NCBI GenBank assembly: GCA_965222995.1
Contig: OZ244977.1
Location: 2,666,001-2,730,000 of the forward strand
Origin: SB11 sp965222995
GTDB lineage: Bacteria; Bacteroidota; Bacteroidia; UBA8524
Length of the DNA: 64,000 nucleotides
Reading direction: 5' to 3'
Below are positions 44,666 through 53,275 of this stretch, piece by piece (the first letter of the stretch is position 1; each line of letters begins with the position of its first letter). Below the pieces are notes generated by a model, which was not told the origin of the DNA, did not search any database, and worked only from the letters and a program-made list of their open reading frames with translations. A program made the translations under genes and the position numbers.

Positions 44666-45796
44666 TCACAGCCACTTTTTTCGTTTGAAAAATACTATCT
44701 GCACAATGGCAATTAATAGCATAACTCCTAACACTATTAAATATGCTTTGGGCTGGTACAACTCAGGCATACTCCACGGCAAGGCATTACCGTTTTTGTC
44801 TGTAGCGGCAAAGTTCATCCCATATACGCCTGCTATAAAGGTTAGTGGTATAAATACACTGCTAATAACAGTAAGTACTTTCATTACCTCGCTAAGCTTA
44901 TTGTTCACAGTATTCATATACAAATCCATAATACTGTGGGTTATCTCCCTATTGCTTTCAATCAAGTCCATTACTTGTACGCTGTGGTCGTAGGTATCGT
45001 GCAAATAAATTTCATATTCGGGTAAAACCATTTTGTATTTAGACCTGATTAACTCATTCATTTTATCTTTTTCAGGCCAAATGGTTTTGCGTAAATCAAT
45101 TAATCGCCGTTTAATATTCTGCAACTCAAATACAATTTCTTTGTCAGGATTAACAATTACTTCTTCTTCCAGTTCCTCCAATCGGGTTGCCAAATCATTT
45201 ATCACAGGAAAGTAGTTATCAATAATCGCATCTTGTATAGAGTAGGCTAAAAAAAATGTGGCATTATTTCTTACTCGGGTATTAGCTTTTTTCAATCGAT
45301 TACGAACCGGGTCTAAGCAATCTTCTTCATAATCCTGAAACGTAAGTACTACTTCATCAAATACAAACAATGAAATTTGCTCATCAATAAACACACCTTC
45401 TTTGTTAGTGTATTTCATTCTTGAAACAATAAACAAGTGGTTATCGTATTCTTCTACCTTCGGACGTTGATAGCGGCTCACAACATCTTCCATTTGCAAA
45501 GCATGCAAGCCAAAATGTTTAGCCATTTTGTCGTAAAAGTTTTTATTGCTTATACCTGCAATATTAACCCAGTGTTTCAGATGTTTGTTTTCATCAAGAT
45601 ATTTAAAAAGAGAATCGGTTGAGGTAAAAGAGTTCTCGGTACATGTTTCAGGACTATATGAATATACATTTAATAAAGGGCATTCTTCTTCCCCGGTAAT
45701 AGTATAAAAACCAGGCTCAGCCCCGGGAAGCATTTTTAGCTCATCTTTTCTAACCCTTACACGTTGTTTTTGCTTTCTCCTTTTCAGTTTAGCCAT
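44666..45796 (-). CDS. corA: CorA-type magnesium/cobalt transporter
   Basis: A 376-residue channel-like transporter. The long cytoplasmic domain (about 1-305) includes LQMEDVVSRYQRPKVEEYDNHLFIV and a coiled stretch LEELEEEVI. Two C-terminal membrane helices carry the selectivity motif YGMN between them (VYGMNFAATDKNGNALPW) and the tail ends in basic FFKRKKWL. It imports Mg2+ or related divalent ions. A TACCTTTG box eight bases before the ATG predicts an almost leaderless transcript, so a Mg-sensing leader RNA can be excluded for that promoter. Confidence 0.95.
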   Translation of the reverse strand: MAKLKRRKQKQRVRVRKDELKMLPGAEPGFYTITGEEECPLLNVYSYSPETCTENSFTSTDSLFKYLDENKHLKHWVNIAGISNKNFYDKMAKHFGLHALQMEDVVSRYQRPKVEEYDNHLFIVSRMKYTNKEGVFIDEQISLFVFDEVVLTFQDYEEDCLDPVRNRLKKANTRVRNNATFFLAYSIQDAIIDNYFPVINDLATRLEELEEEVIVNPDKEIVFELQNIKRRLIDLRKTIWPEKDKMNELIRSKYKMVLPEYEIYLHDTYDHSVQVMDLIESNREITHSIMDLYMNTVNNKLSEVMKVLTVISSVFIPLTFIAGVYGMNFAATDKNGNALPWSMPELYQPKAYLIVLGVMLLIAIVQIVFFKRKKWL

Positions 45797-45803
45797 AGGC
45801 TAC

Positions 45804-45811
45804 CAAAGGTA
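45804..45811 (-). promoter_or_regulatory. -7 promoter element (TACCTTTG) of corA
   Basis: An exact TAnnTTTG match whose last base is only seven bases upstream of the corA ATG. No TTTG is found at the -33 position (TTTT there). Confidence 0.5.
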
Positions 45812-45865
45812 GAAAATTTAAAGCAGCTAGTTTTTACCTGTTAATCTAATACTGATTACTTGTAG

Positions 45866-46033
45866 CTACATTATCATAGCTAAAGTTATAATTATTGCCA
45901 GTATAGAAATAATTACAAACCCGCTAAAAATTGTTGCTAAAGCACGCTTTCCACCCTCATTATCAGCTACAACGCCCATAACCGAGCTAAAGAAAAGTAA
46001 TGTTATAATAATACAGAGTAATGCTATAAACAT
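45866..46033 (-). CDS. Small two-helix membrane protein (55 residues)
   Basis: A 55-codon frame starting MFIALLCIIITLLFF and ending IIITLAMIM. Two strongly hydrophobic stretches (about 2-21 and 36-54) flank a short charged loop VADNEGGKRA. The composition is coherent for a membrane protein and unlike a chance frame. It is 22 bases downstream of the 123-residue hypothetical gene on the same strand. No family is recognised. Confidence 0.55.
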   Translation of the reverse strand: MFIALLCIIITLLFFSSVMGVVADNEGGKRALATIFSGFVIISILAIIITLAMIM

Positions 46034-46055
46034 GGCAATTAAAAGTTTAAAAGAA

Positions 46056-46427
46056 TTATGAGGCTAACACTCCATCCCAAATATGCTCAATTCTTCGGTT
46101 GAAAATATCTTTAATGGGTACCCCATTTATAGAGGATAAAGCAAGCCCTTTTTTATTTTTCCAGTCTACAAATAGTTTATACTGGTAATCCAATACCTTA
46201 GATTTTTCTCTCTTATCGTTTAATTCACCTACAATTTGTTGTATTTGGGCATCAGTTAGCTTCTTGCTCCATAAATTGTATTTACCGTCAAAATAATACA
46301 ATGCGGTTTCAAAACATATATTGCACCAGCTACTTTGTATGCAAAGAATTATAAACGCCTTCCTAACGTTTACTGGTAACGAACTATCTAATGCTTTTTT
46401 CTTGTTGTATAAAAAATCCATACGCAA
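46056..46427 (-). CDS. Hypothetical protein
   Basis: A 123-residue soluble, basic protein with a Cys cluster (LCIQSSWCNICFE, about residues 28-40) that could bind a metal or form disulfides. A helical middle follows (KKLTDAQIQQIVGELNDKREK), and the end is WDGVLAS. No family is recognised. It precedes the 55-residue membrane protein on the same strand. Met3 is an alternative start. Confidence 0.6.
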   Translation of the reverse strand: MRMDFLYNKKKALDSSLPVNVRKAFIILCIQSSWCNICFETALYYFDGKYNLWSKKLTDAQIQQIVGELNDKREKSKVLDYQYKLFVDWKNKKGLALSSINGVPIKDIFNRRIEHIWDGVLAS

Positions 46428-46619
46428 TATCTGTATAATTAAAAAATACTAAACCTTAATGCAGTCATCACGACTACACCGGCGTCAATCAAACCAAACC
46501 CATATACAAGTTTATTTACTAGTTTTTAGTGTACCTACAAGTATTATTTAAGCGGGGGTTATAATTATTCCATTTGCAACTAAACCTTGCTTCACCTATT
46601 TTCACCCAAACATTATATT

Positions 46620-48437
46620 ATGGGTTTAGCCACAGCAGACTGGCTTATTATAATAGCATATTTAGCACTGGCACTGTTTATAGGCATACGTTTTAGAAGC
46701 AGTGCATCAAAAAACTTAGAAAGCTTTTTCTTGGGCGGACGTAACCTGCCGTGGTATATAGCGGGAGTGAGCATGGTAGCCACCACTTTCGCCGCTGATA
46801 CGCCTTTAGCGGTAACCGAGTTGGTAGGCGAAAGAGGTATTGCAGGCAATTGGTTATGGTGGAATTTTTTGATGGGCGGTATGCTCACTACCTTCTTTTT
46901 TGCCCGCCTTTGGCGCAGAAGCGGAGTTGTTACGGAAGTTGAGTTGATTGAATTGCGTTACGGAGGCAAACTCGCTAAATTTCTTAGGGGGTTTAAATCA
47001 GTATACTTGGGTTTGGTAATGAATGTATTGGTAATGGGTTGGGTAAACGTAGCCTTTATTACCATACTGAAAGTGTTTTTTGGGATAGATGATACCCTTA
47101 CCCTATTTGCTATAATGGGTGGTATAATGTTGCTCACCGCCATATATTCATCACTATCAGGCTTATTAGGTGTGGCTATGACTGATTTTATACAGTTTAT
47201 AATAGCTATTGTAGGTTGTATAATACTGGCAATACTGGTAGTAAACAGCAGTAAAATTGGCGGTGTAGACGGTTTAGTAGAAAAGCTGCCCGCCCAAAGC
47301 CTCGATTTTTTCCCTTCATTCGGCAGTGAAAATATAGCTGGTACGCTTACGGTTACTATAGGCAGTTTCTTTGCCTATGTGGGTATAATGTGGTGGAGCA
47401 GTTGGTATCCCGGGCAAGAGCCGGGCGGGGGTGGTTATATAGCCCAACGTATGATGAGTGCTAAAAATGAGAAACACTCGCTTTTAGCAACTTTATTTTT
47501 CCAAATAGGGCACTATTGTTTGCGACCATGGCCTTGGATTTTGGTGGGACTTTGTGCTATTGTACTTTATCCTGAATTGGGTGCTGATGAAAAACGTTTT
47601 GGCTTTGTATATGCCATGAAGGATTTTTTACCTGTGGGGCTACAAGGTTTATTACTGGTAGCTTTTTTAGCGGCCTATATGAGCACCATATCTACACAGT
47701 TAAACTGGGGGGCAAGCTATTTGGTAAACGATTTATATAAACGCTTTATAAAACCTGAAGCCACTGATAAAACACTGGTTAGTGCTTCGCGCATTACATC
47801 TGTTTTGCTAATGATTGTTTCGCTAATTGCAACCACCTATATCACCTCTATAAAATCGGTTTGGGAGTTTGTAATGGAAGCCGGTGCAGGATTAGGTTTG
47901 GTTTTAATACTCCGTTGGTATTGGTGGCGTATAAATGCTTGGAGCGAAATAGCTGCCACAATAACTCCATTTGTAGTTTATGGTGTATTAATTTTTTTGC
48001 GATATATAAAAGGTATTGAATGTACCATGTGTGAAACACCTGAAGAAATTGAGATATACTTAAAAACCATTCCTTATTTAAATTTCCCCAATAGTTTCTT
48101 CATTACTGTAGGGATTACCACCGTAGTTTGGCTACTGGTAACCCTTATCACCCAGCCTGAAAGCAAAGCAACACTACAAAACTTTTATAACCGTACACAA
48201 CCGGGCGGCTGGTGGAAAGGTTTTAGCAATACTTCTGAAACTCAATACAAAAAAATAAACCACACCTATTTGTGGTTATGCTGGGCAATGGGAGTAATAT
48301 TTACTTACAGTGTGTTATTTCTGGTAGGCAAACTGGTATTACACCAATGGAGTGATGCTTTACCTTTTGCTGTTTCTGCTCCCATATCATTACTAATATT
48401 ACTATGGGCAAGCCGAAAGGGTGGCATTTTTCAGTGA
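46620..48437 (+). CDS. Sodium:solute symporter family transporter
   Basis: From the ATG at 46620 the protein has 605 residues (a TTG at 46587 would add 11). It has the LeuT-fold SSS pattern with about 13 membrane segments: FFLGGRNLPWYIAGVSMVATTFAADTPLAV near residues 34-63 (substrate and Na site region), YSSLSGLLGVAMTDFIQFIIAIVG, and a late STQLNWGASYLVNDLYKRF with the Ser/Thr of the Na2 site. The substrate is not deducible. A long polar insertion YIKGIECTMCETPEEIEIYLK lies near residue 460. The gene stands alone. Confidence 0.9.
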   Translation: MGLATADWLIIIAYLALALFIGIRFRSSASKNLESFFLGGRNLPWYIAGVSMVATTFAADTPLAVTELVGERGIAGNWLWWNFLMGGMLTTFFFARLWRRSGVVTEVELIELRYGGKLAKFLRGFKSVYLGLVMNVLVMGWVNVAFITILKVFFGIDDTLTLFAIMGGIMLLTAIYSSLSGLLGVAMTDFIQFIIAIVGCIILAILVVNSSKIGGVDGLVEKLPAQSLDFFPSFGSENIAGTLTVTIGSFFAYVGIMWWSSWYPGQEPGGGGYIAQRMMSAKNEKHSLLATLFFQIGHYCLRPWPWILVGLCAIVLYPELGADEKRFGFVYAMKDFLPVGLQGLLLVAFLAAYMSTISTQLNWGASYLVNDLYKRFIKPEATDKTLVSASRITSVLLMIVSLIATTYITSIKSVWEFVMEAGAGLGLVLILRWYWWRINAWSEIAATITPFVVYGVLIFLRYIKGIECTMCETPEEIEIYLKTIPYLNFPNSFFITVGITTVVWLLVTLITQPESKATLQNFYNRTQPGGWWKGFSNTSETQYKKINHTYLWLCWAMGVIFTYSVLFLVGKLVLHQWSDALPFAVSAPISLLILLWASRKGGIFQ

Positions 48438-48456
48438 GCATTTAGCAATAGATAAA

Positions 48457-48486
48457 AGCTGAAAACAGACAACTGAAAACTATAAA
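48457..48486. repeat. Low-complexity intergenic word (AGCTGAAAAC / AACTGAAAAC)
   Basis: The segment reads AGCTGAAAAC, AGAC, AACTGAAAAC and TATAAAC. Such CTGAAAAC tandem words are common between genes in this phylum. It lies just upstream of the lon promoter region and has no coding potential. Confidence 0.35.
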
Positions 48487-48518
48487 CTTTGTACCTGCCA
48501 TTTTGACCTCGCCCTATT

Positions 48519-48536
48519 TTGGCACGAGGCTTGGCA
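48519..48536 (+). promoter_or_regulatory. Sigma-54-like element upstream of lon (one base too long)
   Basis: TTGGCACGAGGCTTGGCA resembles the -24/-12 consensus YTGGCACGRNNNTTGCW. It matches at the first 15 positions, then has an extra G so that the GC pair falls one base late. It lies 55 bases before the lon ATG. No TAnnTTTG box is present in this spacer. Because sigma-54 spacing is strict, this remains a candidate only. Confidence 0.3.
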
Positions 48537-48590
48537 TAGTATAAACCTTTATTAAGTTAACACGTTCAATACAGTATAAAACAACATTAC

Positions 48591-51092
48591 ATGTTTAAGA
48601 AAGACGAACACGGGGAAATAGTGATAGCAGGGTTTTCATCAGAAGAGCAAGAAGGAACTGAGTTTTTACCACTACTGTCTCAGGAAGAAGAAGATGAAAT
48701 ACACAAAGAGGCCACACCCGATGAGCTGCCAATATTGCCGCTGCGCAATACGGTAATGTTTCCCGGTGTAGTATTTCCTATAACTGTAGGTCGCGATAAA
48801 TCAATATCGCTTATAAAAGATGCTAATAAAGGTGATAAAATTATAGGGGTTGTAGCACAGAAAGACGGCTCTATTGAAGACCCTACTACGGAAGACCTTT
48901 ACGAAACAGGTACAGTAGCACTAATATTACGCACCTTGCGTATGCCTGATGGTAACACAACAGTTATTCTTCAAGGTAAAAAACGCTTCAAAATTGAAGA
49001 GTTTACTAAAACCGAACCCTATTTTAAAGCACGTGTTACATCGCTAGACACTAAACGAAAAAGGTTAAACAAAGAAGATTCTGCCACTATTGATGCAGTA
49101 AAAGATTTAGCATTAAAAATAATAGAGCTTTCTCCCAATATTCCTACCGAAGCGGGGTTTGCTATTAAAAACATAGATAGCCCTAATTTTTTAATCAACT
49201 TCATAGCTTCAAACCTTAATGTTGACACAGCCGAAAAGCAGAATATTTTAAACGAGAACTCATTAATAGGCAGGGCAAATTTAGTATTAGAAAACTTGCA
49301 CAAAGAGTCGCAAATGCTTGAATTGAAAAATAAAATTCAAGACAAAGTAAAAGGCGACCTTGACAAGCAACAGCGCGATTACTTTTTACAACAGCAAATA
49401 AAAGCCATACAAGAAGAATTAGGACAAGAAAGCCCCGACCGTGAAATTGAGGCAATGCGTGAAAAAGGACGTGCCAAAAAATGGAGTAAAGAAGTAGGCG
49501 AGTTATTTAACAAAGAGCTAGACCGTTTGCAACGTACCAACCCTATGGCTCCCGATTATTCTGTAGGGCTTAACTGGGCACAATTGGTACTGGATTTACC
49601 TTGGGACGATACTACGAAAGATAATTTTGATATTAAACGGGCCAAAAAAGTATTAGATACTGACCATTTTGGCTTAGACAAAGTAAAAGACCGTATTTTA
49701 GAATATTTAGCCGTATTGAAGCTTAAGGGCGATATGAAAAGCCCTATAATTTGCTTGTATGGCCCTCCGGGTGTGGGTAAAACTTCATTGGGTAAAAGTG
49801 TGGCAAAAGCAATTGGGCGCAAATACGTACGTATGTCATTAGGCGGCTTGCGTGATGAGGCTGAAATTCGCGGACACCGTAAAACTTACATTGGTGCTAT
49901 GCCCGGGCGTATTATACAATCGCTTAAAAAAGCACAATCGTCAAACCCTGTATTTATTTTAGATGAGGTAGACAAACTGGGTAGTGATTTCAGAGGAGAC
50001 CCATCATCGGCTCTGCTTGAAGTATTAGACCCTGAGCAAAACAATACTTTCTATGATAACTATGTTGAAATAGACTACGACCTTAGCAAGGTAATGTTTA
50101 TTGCCACTGCCAATAGTTTAGATACTATACAACCCGCCCTTTTAGACAGGATGGAGATTATAGAAATAAACGGCTACACGGTTGAAGAAAAAATACAAAT
50201 TGCCAAAAAATATCTTATTCCTAAGCAAGCTGAGGCACACGGATTAAAGAAATCGCAAATAAAGCTTAGTGAAAAGGTACTTGAAAAAGTTATTGAAGAT
50301 TATACAGGCGAATCGGGAGTGCGGGGACTGGAAAAGAAAATTGCTACAATTGCCCGTCATCAAGCACGCGACTTTGTAAGCGGTAAAGATTTTAGTCCAA
50401 CTGTTACTGTTGACGATGCTATACGAATTTTAGGTTCAGAACGTGTAGAAAAAGACGTATATCAAGGCAATGATGTAGCCGGTGTTGTAACAGGCTTAGC
50501 CTGGACACCCATAGGTGGTACTATACTTAATGTAGAATCGATACTTACAAAAGGAACGGGAAAACTTACTTTAACAGGTAAATTAGGTGAAGTAATGAAA
50601 GAATCGGCAGTTTCTGCATTAACCTTCTTAAAAGCTCATGCCGATTACTTAGATATAAACACACAATTATTTAACCAGCGCGATATACATGTGCATTTCC
50701 CCGCCGGGGCTATACCTAAAGACGGGCCTTCGGCAGGTATTACCATATTAACTTCTTTAGCTTCACTGTTTACCCAACGTAAAGTAAAACCATACTTGGC
50801 TATGACGGGAGAGATAACCCTAAGGGGTAAAGTGCTTCCTGTAGGAGGTATTAAAGAAAAAATATTGGCAGCTAAACGTGCAGGAATAAAAGAAATTATA
50901 CTGTGCGAAAAGAACCGTAAAGATATTGAAGATATAAAAGCCGATTATTTAAAAGGGCTAAAGTTCCACTACGTAAGCAATATGCTTCAAGTGTTAGATA
51001 TATCTATAATCAAAGAATCGGTTAAGAACCCCGCTGATTTAACTGTGAAAGAAACAGCCGAAGCAAAAGAGGCTAAAGTAAGTGTATTATAA
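48591..51092 (+). CDS. lon: ATP-dependent protease Lon (endopeptidase La)
   Basis: The AAA+ protease that removes damaged and regulatory proteins. At 833 residues it has a normal length: an N-terminal LON domain (about 45-245, LPILPLRNTVMFPGVVFPI), AAA+ module with Walker A GPPGVGKTS near residue 390 and Walker B FILDEVDKLG, and a peptidase domain with the Ser714 (PKDGPSAG) and Lys757 (GGIKEKILAAKRAG) dyad, 43 residues apart as in Escherichia coli Lon. The acidic N-terminal 30 residues are an extension. It is monocistronic, with a sigma-54-like sequence upstream and a strong terminator behind. Confidence 0.97.
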   Translation: MFKKDEHGEIVIAGFSSEEQEGTEFLPLLSQEEEDEIHKEATPDELPILPLRNTVMFPGVVFPITVGRDKSISLIKDANKGDKIIGVVAQKDGSIEDPTTEDLYETGTVALILRTLRMPDGNTTVILQGKKRFKIEEFTKTEPYFKARVTSLDTKRKRLNKEDSATIDAVKDLALKIIELSPNIPTEAGFAIKNIDSPNFLINFIASNLNVDTAEKQNILNENSLIGRANLVLENLHKESQMLELKNKIQDKVKGDLDKQQRDYFLQQQIKAIQEELGQESPDREIEAMREKGRAKKWSKEVGELFNKELDRLQRTNPMAPDYSVGLNWAQLVLDLPWDDTTKDNFDIKRAKKVLDTDHFGLDKVKDRILEYLAVLKLKGDMKSPIICLYGPPGVGKTSLGKSVAKAIGRKYVRMSLGGLRDEAEIRGHRKTYIGAMPGRIIQSLKKAQSSNPVFILDEVDKLGSDFRGDPSSALLEVLDPEQNNTFYDNYVEIDYDLSKVMFIATANSLDTIQPALLDRMEIIEINGYTVEEKIQIAKKYLIPKQAEAHGLKKSQIKLSEKVLEKVIEDYTGESGVRGLEKKIATIARHQARDFVSGKDFSPTVTVDDAIRILGSERVEKDVYQGNDVAGVVTGLAWTPIGGTILNVESILTKGTGKLTLTGKLGEVMKESAVSALTFLKAHADYLDINTQLFNQRDIHVHFPAGAIPKDGPSAGITILTSLASLFTQRKVKPYLAMTGEITLRGKVLPVGGIKEKILAAKRAGIKEIILCEKNRKDIEDIKADYLKGLKFHYVSNMLQVLDISIIKESVKNPADLTVKETAEAKEAKVSVL

Positions 51093-51112
51093 AAACACTT
51101 TATTATAAGTAT

Positions 51113-51147
51113 AAAAGGCTGATGCAAAAATTTGCACCAGCCTTTTT
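51113..51147. terminator. Bidirectional terminator between lon and the 51170 gene
   Basis: The stem AAAAGGCTG-A-TGCAAA pairs with TTTGCA-C-CAGCCTTTT with one A/C mismatch and an AA-rich loop, ending in T5. It fits both convergent genes. Confidence 0.88.
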
Positions 51148-51169
51148 AATTAAACGACAATTTAAAATC

Positions 51170-51664
51170 TTAATTCTGCGCCGATTCCTTATCTGAACCC
51201 ACAATTTCCGATACAGTTGCTTTATCAATCCATAAGTCAGCCGCTATATAGTTTATACTATCACTTAGTAAAACATCTACAGAATTATCGCTTAAACGTG
51301 CCCTAAACTTACATACCATTTTATTGCTCTCACAACCTTTATAATAGCGCATCTCACCATACGAATACCCATCCTCTTTTGCAGCAGTTTTTTTAACTCT
51401 TGCCCTATTACCACTAGGACAACGACTAAACATCTTGCCATGGGGTTCTTTTGTTGTTTTTGCGTTATAAGGTTTCACAAGCTTCTTATGGACAAGCTTA
51501 TAAGTTTCCCTTTTAATATTATCTCCGCCAACAATAGCCTCTTTTTGGGTTTTACTTTTTTTAAGTACTTCAGATTTTACTTTAGTTTCTTTGGCTGCTA
51601 TATAAGTAAACCCTAAAGAAACCAATAAAGCTATAGCAACAGTAATTTTAAAAAATGTCCTCAT
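51170..51664 (-). CDS. Hypothetical exported basic protein
   Basis: The ATG at 51664 gives 164 residues with a signal peptide (TFFKITVAIALLVSLGFTYIAA). A frame to 51760 would add 32 residues ahead of it and overlap the upstream gene. The mature N-terminal half is Lys-rich (KTQKEAIVGGDNIKRETYKLVHKKLVKPY), and the C-terminal half has three Cys (FSRCPSG, KGCESNKMVCKF) and beta-like sequence. No family is recognised. It follows the DUF2306 gene on the same strand, 61 bases away. Confidence 0.65.
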   Translation of the reverse strand: MRTFFKITVAIALLVSLGFTYIAAKETKVKSEVLKKSKTQKEAIVGGDNIKRETYKLVHKKLVKPYNAKTTKEPHGKMFSRCPSGNRARVKKTAAKEDGYSYGEMRYYKGCESNKMVCKFRARLSDNSVDVLLSDSINYIAADLWIDKATVSEIVGSDKESAQN

Positions 51665-51725
51665 AATGCTATGTTTTAAATTAATACTACGAGATATTAA
51701 GTAGTAAACGGTAAGAGTAGTACAA

Positions 51726-52349
51726 TTATTTTGCCATACGCTTAATAATCCATTCGGCAACCAACAAATTAGGAATCCAATTTATCCATGAAGTAATTAC
51801 CACAACAAAGTCATGTTCAAAGCCGAAACCTAACGACAGTATAGGGACATAAAGCCTCAATGTTACAGCAGAAAAACTAAGGGCATAACTTCTTATCATC
51901 CATTTTTTATGCTCTGCTATTTTTTTATTTTTAACACTTTTATATGCCGATAAGGTAAACCCAAACCACAAAATACTAAGTAATACAAAGCCAATTTGGG
52001 CTCCAATACCACCATTAGCAAATAAGCCCATATAAAACCCTGATGGGGCTGCCAAAAACAAAATAGCTCCTACATATATTTTGCCCAGTGTGCGATGAAG
52101 CAGTAAAAACTTGTTACGAATTTTTTTCAGAAATTGAACAGGACCTGTAAGCACTACCAAAATACTTGAACTTATATGGATATAAAACATGCTCATCCAT
52201 ACACTATCGGTTATAAAGTCTTGTTTTGCCAGTAAAAAACCTATGTCGGTTCTAAAGCTTAAATAAGAAAAAGTAATTAGCCCCAAGTATAATGATGAAA
52301 ATGCTAACAACATCCACAACAAAAGCTGTATAGTTTGTTTTATACCCAT
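51726..52349 (-). CDS. DUF2306 family membrane protein
   Basis: A 207-residue protein with about six hydrophobic helices. The family hallmarks are visible: a His-containing second helix YIHISSSILVVLTGPVQF, then LLHRTLGKIYVGAI and EHKKWMIRSYALSFSAVTLRLY. Paired His residues on membrane helices suggest haem or quinone binding, but DUF2306 function is not established. It lies upstream of the small exported protein on the same strand. Confidence 0.85.
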   Translation of the reverse strand: MGIKQTIQLLLWMLLAFSSLYLGLITFSYLSFRTDIGFLLAKQDFITDSVWMSMFYIHISSSILVVLTGPVQFLKKIRNKFLLLHRTLGKIYVGAILFLAAPSGFYMGLFANGGIGAQIGFVLLSILWFGFTLSAYKSVKNKKIAEHKKWMIRSYALSFSAVTLRLYVPILSLGFGFEHDFVVVITSWINWIPNLLVAEWIIKRMAK

Positions 52350-52412
52350 AACGGTACTTTATATAACGTTAAACAGGCTTATATATTGGGTAGCTTATTT
52401 AGCCTGAACTAT

Positions 52413-53159
52413 TTACCTGTAAGCCCAAACAATATCGTCTTCTACTTGGGTTGTAAACCCTTTTTGTTTAATAAAGCTTACTAAATCATCCCTATTCTCT
52501 TTTTCGCCTTTTCCTAAATGTGTTTCAATAGAAAGTGCATTTACTTTGGCTAAAACAGCATCACCGGCACCATATAAAATACTGTATTCAGAGCCTTCGC
52601 AATCCAGCTTAAGTAAATCTATTTTTTCCAGCTTATAACCATTAATTATATGTTCTAAAGTGGTAGTTTCAACTTTTAAGGTATCACTCCCAATACTGGT
52701 ATCAAAAATACTGGCACTGGTAGTAAAAGAGTCATTGGCATCGTATTGTAAAGTAATATGCCCTTGCTCTCCACTCACCGCTTTATTAATGGGGTTAAAA
52801 TCTAAATTTTTGTTCTCACTGCTATACTTTTCCAGCAACTCAAAATTCATAGGCATAGGCTCAAAAGAAAAAACCTTAGCCTTTGGGTAGCGCATTAAAG
52901 AAAACAATGAGAAGTAGCCCACATTCGCCCCCACATCCACAATTACAGGTTTGTTGGGTATTTTATTGTTCGGTAATCCTTTATAGTATACCTCATCTAA
53001 AAAACATTCTTTATAGGTTTGTATCATACGTGCCGGTACAGTAATGTGCAATCCGTTGCGGCACTTAAAAGTGAGTTCTTTTTTATTTTTCCCGAAATAC
53101 TTGTAGTTATAGTAACTGTGCCAATTACTATGGGTTTTAATTAAGTTTATCAGCCTCAT
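52413..53159 (-). CDS. FkbM-family methyltransferase
   Basis: A 248-residue SAM-dependent methyltransferase: motif I VIVDVGANVGYFSL (about 71-84), acidic SFEPMP (about 98-103), DLLKLDCEGSEYSILYGA and ALSIETHLG. The FkbM family O-methylates sugars and secondary metabolites; the acceptor is unknown. It is a single gene with its own -7 box. The N-terminal 50 residues are basic and Tyr-rich and may contact the substrate or membrane. Confidence 0.92.
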   Translation of the reverse strand: MRLINLIKTHSNWHSYYNYKYFGKNKKELTFKCRNGLHITVPARMIQTYKECFLDEVYYKGLPNNKIPNKPVIVDVGANVGYFSLFSLMRYPKAKVFSFEPMPMNFELLEKYSSENKNLDFNPINKAVSGEQGHITLQYDANDSFTTSASIFDTSIGSDTLKVETTTLEHIINGYKLEKIDLLKLDCEGSEYSILYGAGDAVLAKVNALSIETHLGKGEKENRDDLVSFIKQKGFTTQVEDDIVWAYR

Positions 53160-53192
53160 ATAAATTGGCTATATTTTTAGTGGTTAGTTAAC

Positions 53193-53200
53193 CAAATATA
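53193..53200 (-). promoter_or_regulatory. -7 promoter element (TATATTTG) of the FkbM gene
   Basis: An exact TAnnTTTG match 33 bases before the start. Immediately downstream lies GGTTAACTAACC, an imperfect inverted repeat that could be an operator. Confidence 0.45.
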
Positions 53201-53218
53201 AACAAATAGCTAAAAAGT

Positions 53219-53252
53219 AAAAGGCGAGCCATGAAAACACAGCCCGCCTTTA
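53219..53252 (-). terminator. Terminator behind the PKD/T9SS gene
   Basis: The minus strand reads AAAGGCG-G-GC, a 12-base loop region, then GC-T-CGCCTTTT, a stem with one internal mismatch and a short T4 tail. It separates the PKD gene from the FkbM gene. Confidence 0.65.
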
Positions 53253-53275
53253 TTTATGCTAATTGATGGTATATA

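Noticed and set aside
45797..45865. Magnesium-sensing leader RNA before corA
   Set aside because: The -7 box is seven bases from the ATG, leaving no room for a leader from that promoter, and no M-box or ykkC-like structure is recognisable.
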